Shown here piece after piece: positions 1 through 5,269 of a DNA stretch of 10,780 nt; position 1 is the stretch's first letter; each line of letters begins with the position of its first letter. The notes under the pieces are model-generated. The model was not told the origin of the DNA. It was given only the letters and a program-made list of their open reading frames with translations, and did no database searches. The stretch is from the NCBI GenBank assembly GCA_027026295.1, contig JALVOR010000276.1, positions 1-10,780 of the forward strand. The letters are read 5' to 3'. A program made the position numbers and the translations under genes. This DNA is from Anaerolineales bacterium (lineage in GTDB: Bacteria; Chloroflexota; Anaerolineae; Anaerolineales; DRMV01).

Positions 1-39
1 TTGAATGTAGTCCAGTTCATCTACCTTTGGAGCGTTCAT
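1..39 (-). CDS. 5' end of a probable transposase gene (partial)
   Basis: Only 13 codons are in the window, reading MNAPKVDELDYIQ leftward from an ATG at 39-37 and running off the left edge without a stop. From memory, starts of the form 'APK(V/I)DE.DYI.FL' occur in DDE-type insertion-sequence transposases of Chloroflexota and cyanobacteria, so a mobile element extending to the left is the best guess. The fragment is too short for a domain call. A TATAAT box lies 6 nt upstream of the ATG, and no Shine-Dalgarno sequence is visible in that short gap. It could also be an unrelated gene. Confidence 0.45.
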   Translation of the reverse strand, partial: MNAPKVDELDYIQ

Positions 40-45
40 GGCTCT

Positions 46-51
46 ATTATA
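46..51 (-). promoter_or_regulatory. -10 box for the leftward edge gene, probably leaderless
   Basis: Read leftward, the sequence is a perfect TATAAT followed by AGAGCC and then ATG. With the usual 6-7 nt from -10 to the transcription start, transcription would begin at or next to the A of the ATG, which implies a leaderless mRNA. No good -35 hexamer is visible 16-18 nt upstream (TAGGTT is the nearest), so the promoter may be weak or need another element. Confidence 0.35.
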
Positions 52-75
52 TTATGTCGACTGCGTAAAACCTAT

Positions 76-107
76 GTGAATTGACGAAGTAATGCTTCAC
101 GAATCAC
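76..107. repeat. Imperfect inverted repeat between edge gene and Nudix gene
   Basis: GTGA (76-79) and GAAG (86-89) are mirrored by CTTC (95-98) and TCAC (104-107), giving an interrupted hairpin with a 5-nt loop. It lies between the divergent edge gene and the Nudix gene. It may be part of the end of the putative insertion sequence or an operator. Both readings are speculative, because the other end of the element is outside the window. Confidence 0.25.
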
Positions 108-210
108 CTTATTTCTGTATTTTCTGCGGTGCTGCTGTGGTTTTCAATCTGCGGTCTCGCTTTGCCAGGGCTGAACAGTTCTACCAACACCAAAAGCACT
201 GAGGAGAATT

Positions 211-723
211 ATGGGCGTTGCCGACCAAAAAGTCACTTTCGACCGCTATATGTTCGTGCCGCGCACGTTGATCTTCCTGACCCGCGACGACGAGATTTTG
301 CTGATGAAAGGCGCTCCAACCAAGCGCCTGTGGGCAAACCGCTACAACGGCATCGGGGGGCACGTGCAGGCAGGGGAAGACATCCTCACTGCAGCCCGGC
401 GGGAACTGCGCGAAGAAACCGGCCTGGAAGCCGACCTCTGGCTGTGCGGCGTGGTCACAATTGACACCGGCCCACGGGCGGGCGTGGCGCTGTTCGTGTT
501 TCGCGGGGAACCCTGCCAGCCCAACGCACCGCTGGCATCGTCGGACGAAGGAACCGCCGCATGGGTGCCGTTGAACACCTGGCACACACTGCCGTTAGTG
601 GAAGATTTACCAACGCTGCTCCCCCGGGTGCTGGCAATACCGCAGGGCGCACCGGTTTTCTTCGCCCAATACACTTACGACGACGAGGGGCAATTGCACA
701 TCGCGTTTTCGCCCTCCCCGTGA
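211..723 (+). CDS. Nudix hydrolase
   Basis: A 170-residue single-domain cytosolic enzyme expected to hydrolyse a nucleoside diphosphate linked to another moiety, using Mg2+. The Nudix box is complete at residues 50-72 and fits GX5EX7REUXEEXGU exactly: G50, E56, R64-E65, E68-E69, G71, L72. The preceding segment (about 14-49) gives the N-terminal strands, including 'LLMKGAP' and 'WNGIGG'-like 'YNGIGG'. The substrate cannot be read from the sequence; nucleotide-pool cleaning (8-oxo-dGTP type) and housekeeping dinucleotide hydrolysis are both possible. The ATG at 211 is well supported by GAGGAG at 201-206, 4 nt upstream. The gene stands alone: it diverges from the edge gene and is separated from the next rightward gene by 206 nt of repeats and a promoter candidate. 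Confidence 0.93.
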   Translation: MGVADQKVTFDRYMFVPRTLIFLTRDDEILLMKGAPTKRLWANRYNGIGGHVQAGEDILTAARRELREETGLEADLWLCGVVTIDTGPRAGVALFVFRGEPCQPNAPLASSDEGTAAWVPLNTWHTLPLVEDLPTLLPRVLAIPQGAPVFFAQYTYDDEGQLHIAFSPSP

Positions 724-731
724 CAATCCAC

Positions 732-798
732 AGAGATTGGCGCAGATAGGGATGAGAAGCGGATTGACTGACAAAATTCCGCCCCATAGCCAATCTCT
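732..798. repeat. Degenerate ~10-nt-period repeat in inverted arrangement
   Basis: AGAGATTGGC at 732-741 is matched exactly by its reverse complement GCCAATCTCT at 789-798. On the left side the sequence continues as CGCAGATAGGG, giving two related units about 10 nt apart (CAGAGATT and CGCAGATA); the right side carries a similar GATAGGAG next to its copy on the opposite strand. It resembles the low-complexity 'CACAGAGATT'-like intergenic repeats common in environmental bacterial genomes. It may also give a weak stem after the Nudix gene, but there is no U-run, so I do not call a terminator. Confidence 0.45.
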
Positions 799-817
799 CC
801 TATCCCCCGATGAGCCT

Positions 818-849
818 CGCCCGGCCTTCAACTTCGCTCAGGCCAGGCG
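818..849. repeat. Imperfect palindrome of intergenic-repeat type
   Basis: CGCCCGGCCT (818-827) and AGGCCAGGCG (840-849) are inverted repeats with one mismatch and a 12-nt loop, followed directly by CTCGACT. The loop sequence TCAACTTCGCTC plus the flanking 'AGGCC..GCTCGAC' resembles the widespread 'CTTCGACTTCGCTCAGG' type of bacterial intergenic repeat. It lies just upstream of the promoter candidate of the next gene and is not followed by a U-run. Confidence 0.4.
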
Positions 850-850
850 C

Positions 851-885
851 TCGACTCATCTGCCCCGCCGCGACTATGCTAAAAT
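851..885 (+). promoter_or_regulatory. Extended -10 promoter candidate for the PH-domain/DUF92 unit
   Basis: TGcTAAAAT at 877-885 is an extended -10 motif (TG, one base, then TAAAAT). TATGCT at 875-880 overlaps it and is an alternative -10, 18 nt after a weak -35, TCGACT at 851-856. Transcription would start near 892, leaving a leader of about 38 nt before the ATG at 930. This A/T-rich stretch stands out from its GC-rich surroundings, which supports the call. Confidence 0.5.
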
Positions 886-929
886 AAAGCCTCGGCTGCA
901 AGCCCCCCGACAGGGCAACGAGCATTTGT

Positions 930-1817
930 ATGGATGAACAAACCTTTACCCCACCCCAACGTACCGGCGTCTTGTTCCAACTTGCCGCGGCAGCACTTTT
1001 TGCCGCGGGTGCCGGCTACCTCTACTACCGGGCAGCCCTGCTATCCATCGGCGCGCCGTTTCTGCTGGTGCTCATTGCAGCCATTATCCTCACGCTCCCT
1101 GTGCCTTTCCTGCTTTATGGCTTTTATGCCCTGCAACGGTCGGCTTACACCGTGAACCGCGACAAAATCATATTGAAATGGGGCTGGTGGGTCGAGGAAA
1201 TCCCCATGACTGCCGTGCAATGGGCACAAACACCCGCAGGGCTGGAGGCGCCCCTGCCCCTCCCGCGGCTGCGCTGGCCGGGGCACGTCATTGGTGTGCG
1301 CGCCACTCCTACTGGCACGTTCACCTTCATGGCCTCCGGTACCGAAAACCCGGTCGTCCTTGCCACCGAAAACGGCTGGTATGTACTTTCCCCAGAAAAC
1401 CCTCATGCGTTTCTGAAGGCCTTCCGCCATGCCGCCGAGCAAGGCACCCTGGAACCCACCGCGGCGCGTTCCCAACGCCCCAGTTACTGGCTGACCACGA
1501 TCTGGCGCGACCGCTGGGCGCGCGCCTTGCTGCTTTCCGCATGGCTGCTCTCACTGTTGGCACTGGTCTGGAGCAACCTCGCGGCTTCAGGCTGGTCTTT
1601 GCCCAACACCTCGCCCTCGCCTGATGCCGTGGTCAAAGCCGTGTTGCTCGCCATCGCCGCATGGCTGGCACAGGGCCTGAACCTGGGGTTGGGACTGTTT
1701 GCCTACCAATCGCCGCGACGGCGGGCAATGGCATATCTGATCTGGCTGGCCGGCGCGCTGGCTGCCGCGGGCTTCCTTGCCTCGGTAGGCGTGGTGCTGC
1801 TTAGGGGGCAGGGATGA
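930..1817 (+). CDS. Multispanning membrane protein with a bacterial PH-like domain
   Basis: A 295-residue integral membrane protein. Two hydrophobic helices (about 14-34 and 42-66) precede a soluble stretch (about 70-168) that reads like a bacterial pleckstrin-homology domain: a strand starting 'YTVNRDKIIL', the 'EEIPMTAVQ' turn, then 'TFTFMASG' and a C-terminal helix 'HAFLKAFRHA'. Three more helices follow (about 199-216, 234-256, 267-291), ending at a short basic tail. Proteins of this layout are usually annotated only as PH domain-containing, and no enzymatic residues are apparent. The start has only a weak GAG (920-922) 7 nt upstream. Its last 4 nt overlap the start of the DUF92 gene, so the two are probably co-translated. 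A role in membrane or envelope homeostasis is a guess. Confidence 0.72.
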   Translation: MDEQTFTPPQRTGVLFQLAAAALFAAGAGYLYYRAALLSIGAPFLLVLIAAIILTLPVPFLLYGFYALQRSAYTVNRDKIILKWGWWVEEIPMTAVQWAQTPAGLEAPLPLPRLRWPGHVIGVRATPTGTFTFMASGTENPVVLATENGWYVLSPENPHAFLKAFRHAAEQGTLEPTAARSQRPSYWLTTIWRDRWARALLLSAWLLSLLALVWSNLAASGWSLPNTSPSPDAVVKAVLLAIAAWLAQGLNLGLGLFAYQSPRRRAMAYLIWLAGALAAAGFLASVGVVLLRGQG

Positions 1818-2608
1818 ACGCCGCCACGCAACTCGCTTTAGGCTGGATAGCGGCGGCAGCGATTGCTCTCGCCGCTTATCGCGCCCGCTCGCTGAACCGC
1901 GGCGGGGCGGCGGCGGCTTTCGTCGTTGGCGGGCTTACCTTTGGCTTTGGCGGCTGGGCGTGGGCGCTGCTGTTGCTGGCATTCTTCGTTTCTTCCAGCG
2001 CCCTTTCGCACCTCTTTCGGCAACGCAAACACACCCTGAGTGAAAAATTTTCCAAAGGGCACCGACGCGATTGGGGGCAAGTTGCCGCCAACGGCGCGCT
2101 GGCAGTGGCTTTGGCGGCTGTTCACGCCTGGCACCCCGAAAGCCGTTGGGTATGGCCTGCCTTTGCCGGGGCCTTGGCGGCGGTCAACGCCGACACCTGG
2201 GCAACCGAAATCGGCGTGCTGGCGCGCAGTGCACCGCGTTACATCCTCAACGGGAAAACGGTGCCGCGAGGAACCTCTGGCGGGGTTTCCCTTTTGGGAT
2301 TTGGCGCTGCCCTGGCAGGCGCGGCGCTCATCGGGGTATGCGCGCTGGCGGGGGAAGTTTCCCAGCAACTGGCGCTCGCCGTAACCTTCGGCGGCTGGCT
2401 GGGCGCGCTGGTGGATTCCGTGTTGGGGGCCACGGTGCAGGCCATGTATTTCTGCCCCCAATGCCAAAAGGAAACCGAGCACACCCCGCGGCACACCTGC
2501 GGCACCCCCACCGTGTGGCGGCGCGGCTGGCGCTGGATGAACAACGATGTGGTCAATTTCATCGCCTCCATCGTGGGGGCAATTGCCGCCGTGGTGCTGA
2601 GCATGTAA
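1814..2608 (+). CDS. DUF92 family membrane protein
   Basis: A 264-residue polytopic membrane protein of the DUF92 family (TIGR00297), related to plant VTE6, a phytyl-phosphate kinase; bacterial members are mostly uncharacterised. Conserved blocks are visible in order: 'SSALSHLF' (61-68), a basic cytoplasmic loop with 'HRRDWGQVAANG' (83-94), 'NADTWATEIG' (125-134), 'GTSGGVSLLG' (153-162), D201-S202, and 'MNNDVVN' (242-248). Before the last block are C214xxC217 and H227xC229, which could bind a metal ion (inference). Hydrophobic helices cover most of 5-60, 90-125, 157-210 and 246-262. Family length is typical, so the gene looks complete. The ATG overlaps the stop of the PH-domain gene as ATGA, with AGGGGG just upstream. 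A kinase role on an isoprenoid or polyprenyl phosphate is possible but unproven. Confidence 0.85.
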   Translation: MNAATQLALGWIAAAAIALAAYRARSLNRGGAAAAFVVGGLTFGFGGWAWALLLLAFFVSSSALSHLFRQRKHTLSEKFSKGHRRDWGQVAANGALAVALAAVHAWHPESRWVWPAFAGALAAVNADTWATEIGVLARSAPRYILNGKTVPRGTSGGVSLLGFGAALAGAALIGVCALAGEVSQQLALAVTFGGWLGALVDSVLGATVQAMYFCPQCQKETEHTPRHTCGTPTVWRRGWRWMNNDVVNFIASIVGAIAAVVLSM

Positions 2609-2628
2609 CCGAAAACCGCTCCAACCAA

Positions 2629-2658
2629 AAAGAGGCTGCCGAAAATGGCAGCCTCTTT
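2629..2658. terminator. Bidirectional intrinsic terminator
   Basis: A perfect 12-bp stem, AAAGAGGCTGCC (2629-2640) with GGCAGCCTCTTT (2647-2658), encloses a 6-nt loop. In the leftward direction the stem runs into TTTTTGG, a clear U-run. In the rightward direction it ends TTTGGTCTTTT, a broken U-run. It lies 20 nt past the DUF92 stop and 19 nt past the stop of the convergent P/T-rich gene, so it serves both units. Confidence 0.9.
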
Positions 2659-2677
2659 GGTCTTTTGGAAAACCACG

Positions 2678-3394
2678 TCACGGTTGCGGCTTCAGGCGGA
2701 AGTTGACCAGCACAATGTTTTCATCGCAATTGTCGTGGGTATCGAAGTAAACCAGCGGCGAAATCGGCAGGCCGTTGGGGTCGAACAACTGCACATAAAG
2801 CGTCTGTTCGCTGGCAACGAGATGCGTGGAAAGTTGCAATTCGTAACCGCCCGGGCCAAAGTTGGTTGCCGTCCCGCTGATCGTAAACAGTTCCACCGGC
2901 GTATCGGCCAATTCGCCGCGTACCATCACGTTGACCACCACCGGTTTGCCGCTGGCATCGAGCACCTGCCCGGCAACGCTCAACCAGTTACACCCTGCAT
3001 CGGCGTGGAAGATCTTGCTGGTGGTGTAAGTGGGCGACCCGGGTTGCAGTTCATACGGGAACGGCGTGGGGGTAAGCGTCGGCGGCGCAGGCAACGGCGT
3101 GGGGGTGTCTGTGGAGGAAACCGTGGGGGTCACCGTAGGAACAGGCGTCCACGTCGGCGGCAACGTCATCAAGGGCAAGGTTGCGGTCGGCGAAGGCAGA
3201 CTTACCACCGCAGGCAGCGTGGGCGGCGGAAAAGGATTGAACGGCACGTAGGGGTTGACGAAAACCATGGCAAAACCCGCCAACATGCACAGCGTCAGCA
3301 ACAAAAACACCACCGTCAAAACATTCCAAAGCAGCCCCTCATCAGGCCGTTTGCGTTTCTTCGGTTCTTCTTCGTCGATGAAATCCAGGGACAT
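2678..3394 (-). CDS. Membrane-anchored protein with P/T-rich linker and extracytoplasmic beta-type domain
   Basis: A 238-residue protein of unknown function. A charged cytoplasmic N-terminus ('EEEPKKRKR', 8-16) is followed by one transmembrane helix (about 22-46), a long linker dominated by Pro, Thr, Ser and Val (about 53-113), and a C-terminal domain (about 118-238). That domain starts 'GCNWLSVAGQVLD..GKPV', resembling a carboxypeptidase-regulatory or Ig-like beta sandwich. C135 and C223 could form a disulfide outside the membrane. The ATG at 3394 has AGGAGAGG with 6-nt spacing. The gene is 16 nt after the foldase lipoprotein gene and ends the leftward unit just before the terminator. Plausible roles are a surface-exposed binding domain or a glycoprotein acceptor; neither can be shown from the sequence. 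Confidence 0.75.
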   Translation of the reverse strand: MSLDFIDEEEPKKRKRPDEGLLWNVLTVVFLLLTLCMLAGFAMVFVNPYVPFNPFPPPTLPAVVSLPSPTATLPLMTLPPTWTPVPTVTPTVSSTDTPTPLPAPPTLTPTPFPYELQPGSPTYTTSKIFHADAGCNWLSVAGQVLDASGKPVVVNVMVRGELADTPVELFTISGTATNFGPGGYELQLSTHLVASEQTLYVQLFDPNGLPISPLVYFDTHDNCDENIVLVNFRLKPQP

Positions 3395-3410
3395 AATAAC
3401 CCTCTCCTAA

Positions 3411-4316
3411 CTAAGGCGTCGACGTGAGGAGAATATGAATCGTGCTTTCTGACCGCCGTTTTTGAAGCCAATCCTCAACGGCTCTCAACTGCAAACGGCG
3501 CAAAGCGTCATGGGAAAGCGGACGCTCTTCGCGGGCTTCCACACGGACAATATGATAGCCCAGCGGCGTTTCCACAATATCACTGACCTGACCGAGGGCA
3601 AGGGCAAACGCAGCGTCTTCGATGGCCTTTTGGGTCACATAGCCTTTGGGAAACCATCCCAAATCCCCGTGCCCCTCAGGGTCGTAAGCGGCAGCCAGGT
3701 CGTCGAAATCTTCCCCATGCTGTAAACGTGCCAGAACCTTTTCGGCTTCTTGTTTATTATATACGAAAATCTGCCGCGCATGGACTTGTTCGGCTTCGGT
3801 GGGCACAGTTTGGGCAATCTGCTGCACCATCCACGCGGCGGCTTCGCTCTGCGCATAAGCCTGCAGGAAAGCCTCGCGGGTATAACCCTGCGCGCTGAGG
3901 AAGTCCATCAACGCCTCCTCGCTGCCCGCCTGTTCCACCGCCTGCGCCCAAAGGGCTTCCTCACCCGGCGGCTGGTAACCGTGCAGGAAAGCCGCCTCGG
4001 CAAGCAACATGCGGTCAATCAAGTCGTTCAGCACCCACTGAGGGGTGTTCTCAGGCGTTGCCATTTCCGTGCCAACCTTGGCCTGGGCAGCCGAAAAGCG
4101 GGCATACTCGGCTTGAAACATCGCCAGCGGGATGGGCGTGCCATTGACGGTGGCTGCCAAGGGCACCGGCGTGGGCGAGGGCTGAAAAGGTGTGGCCGTC
4201 GCCGAGGGCTGCGGTTGGGGTGAAGTCGCCCCTGCCGCCGGCTTCCCGCAGGAAGCCAGCCCCAGCAGCAACAGCACAACCGCAAAAAACCAGAGGGAAC
4301 GTTTGAATTCATTCAT
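3411..4316 (-). CDS. Parvulin-type peptidyl-prolyl isomerase lipoprotein (PrsA/SurA-like foldase)
   Basis: A 301-residue exported foldase. Residues 1-23 are a lipoprotein signal peptide with lipobox L20-A-S-C23. A short P/T-rich spacer (about 32-53) leads to a SurA_N/PrsA-like helical chaperone region (about 55-168) and a parvulin domain (about 174-262). The latter shows 'VHARQIFV' (178-185), 'GDLGWFPKG' (217-225), 'AAFALALGQVSDIVET' (235-250) and 'GYHIVRV' (253-259). It would cis-trans isomerise prolyl bonds in exported proteins at the outer face of the membrane. The ATG at 4316 overlaps the last 8 nt of the GT2 gene and has no clear ribosome site, so translation is probably coupled. An in-frame ATG at 4334 would prepend six residues. 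The reading frame stays open far upstream to 4910, but that part lies inside the GT2 gene and is not real coding. Confidence 0.88.
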   Translation of the reverse strand: MNEFKRSLWFFAVVLLLLGLASCGKPAAGATSPQPQPSATATPFQPSPTPVPLAATVNGTPIPLAMFQAEYARFSAAQAKVGTEMATPENTPQWVLNDLIDRMLLAEAAFLHGYQPPGEEALWAQAVEQAGSEEALMDFLSAQGYTREAFLQAYAQSEAAAWMVQQIAQTVPTEAEQVHARQIFVYNKQEAEKVLARLQHGEDFDDLAAAYDPEGHGDLGWFPKGYVTQKAIEDAAFALALGQVSDIVETPLGYHIVRVEAREERPLSHDALRRLQLRAVEDWLQKRRSESTIHILLTSTP

Positions 4317-5256
4317 AGCGAATCGGCTGTACATCGTCCCGCGGCGTGGGGGGCGTGCGCCGCAGGCCGCGGGGGTAATAGAAAGTCTGCCGCAGTTGGT
4401 CGGTGAGGGGTGTTGCCGCCATGCGGTAGCCGCGATAAGTGCCCCAAAATTGCATGAAACGGAACCAGAAAATACTCGCCAGATTGCGCCACAGCACCCG
4501 CTGGGCAGCGGCGTGGTAGAGGTCGCTAACCACATTGCCGGTAAACAGACGCACAAAATCCCAGAGCGAAAAATGCGCTTCGGGGTAAATGCGCTTGAAA
4601 GCCATGGCCTCGCGGCGGTAACGGTTGAACACCTTGCGGGGCGTCTCTTCGTGCACATGGATGATTTCCGCCTCGGCCACATAAGCCAGGTAATAGCCCT
4701 GCGCCAACGTCCAGTGCGCCCAGGCCAAATCCTCGAGGCCGGTGAGGGTTTCATCGTAGGGGTGCTGCTCCCACAGTGCGCGGCGGATGGCGGCGTTGGC
4801 GTTGTTGCAGAAGGGGTGTTCCTGCTGCAAGTTCGAGATTTCGGGGAACCAGCGGGCGAAAATCTGGTGCTCGGAAAACTTGGTGCGGTGATCGCCGCGC
4901 TGTTTGCCATAGGTCAGCGCCACTTTGGGGTCGTCGAAGGGCGCCATCAGGCGTTCCAGCCAATCGGGGTAAACCGGATAGACGTGGGCGCTTGCCATCA
5001 CGATGAATTCCCCGCGGGCGTGCTGAATGCCCAAATTGAGCGAGCGGCCAAAAGTGAATTCCTCCGGGCGAATGTGCACCACCTTGACCGGATAGCGGCG
5101 GGCAATCGCCACGGTGGCATCGGTAGAGCCGGAATCCACCAGGATGATCTCGAAGTCCCGCACGGCCTGCTGCATGATGCCTTCCAGCAGGCGGCCAATG
5201 TGCTTTTCCTCGTTATAAGCACGGATGACAATGGAACAACGGGGGTGGTTGGACAT
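4309..5256 (-). CDS. Family 2 glycosyltransferase
   Basis: A 315-residue GT-A fold enzyme that would transfer a sugar from a nucleotide- or lipid-linked donor to a growing glycan at the cytoplasmic face. The N-terminal nucleotide-binding part is clear: 'SIVIRAYNEE' (8-17), 'FEIILVDSGSTDAT' (35-48), and 'SLNLGIQHARGEFIVM' (72-87). Where most GT2 enzymes have a DxD, this one reads 'ASAHVYP' (88-94). The later acceptor region has 'FCNNANAAIRR' (149-159) and the catalytic-type 'GLEDLAWA' (173-180). A hydrophobic/aromatic C-terminal region (about 231-285) probably associates with the membrane. I chose ATG 5256 because AGGTG lies about 5 nt upstream, 13 nt after the GT39 gene's stop; ATG 5286 is in frame, adds ten residues and has no ribosome site. 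The 3' end overlaps the foldase gene. Confidence 0.88.
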   Translation of the reverse strand: MSNHPRCSIVIRAYNEEKHIGRLLEGIMQQAVRDFEIILVDSGSTDATVAIARRYPVKVVHIRPEEFTFGRSLNLGIQHARGEFIVMASAHVYPVYPDWLERLMAPFDDPKVALTYGKQRGDHRTKFSEHQIFARWFPEISNLQQEHPFCNNANAAIRRALWEQHPYDETLTGLEDLAWAHWTLAQGYYLAYVAEAEIIHVHEETPRKVFNRYRREAMAFKRIYPEAHFSLWDFVRLFTGNVVSDLYHAAAQRVLWRNLASIFWFRFMQFWGTYRGYRMAATPLTDQLRQTFYYPRGLRRTPPTPRDDVQPIRYE

Positions 5257-5269
5257 CGTTGCACCTGTT

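Noticed and set aside
129..464. A plus-strand frame with a hydrophobic start
   Set aside because: It overlaps the Nudix gene in another frame and loses any protein-like character after about 17 residues.
3050..3240. Apparent tandem G-rich repeat (GTGGGGGT motifs)
   Set aside because: It is explained by codons for the Pro/Thr-rich linker read on the opposite strand.
2645..3427. A 260-codon open frame on the plus strand
   Set aside because: It starts inside the terminator hairpin and is antisense to the P/T-rich protein gene; its Arg/Gly-rich stretch is the reverse of the linker codons.
3420..3440. A ribosome-site-like AGGAG followed by ATG on the plus strand
   Set aside because: The frame from this ATG closes after five codons and lies within the 3' end of the foldase gene.
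4317..4910. Upstream extension of the foldase frame
   Set aside because: The frame is open but overlaps the well-supported GT2 gene and is Ser/Pro/Arg-rich noise; a lipoprotein signal begins exactly at ATG 4316.
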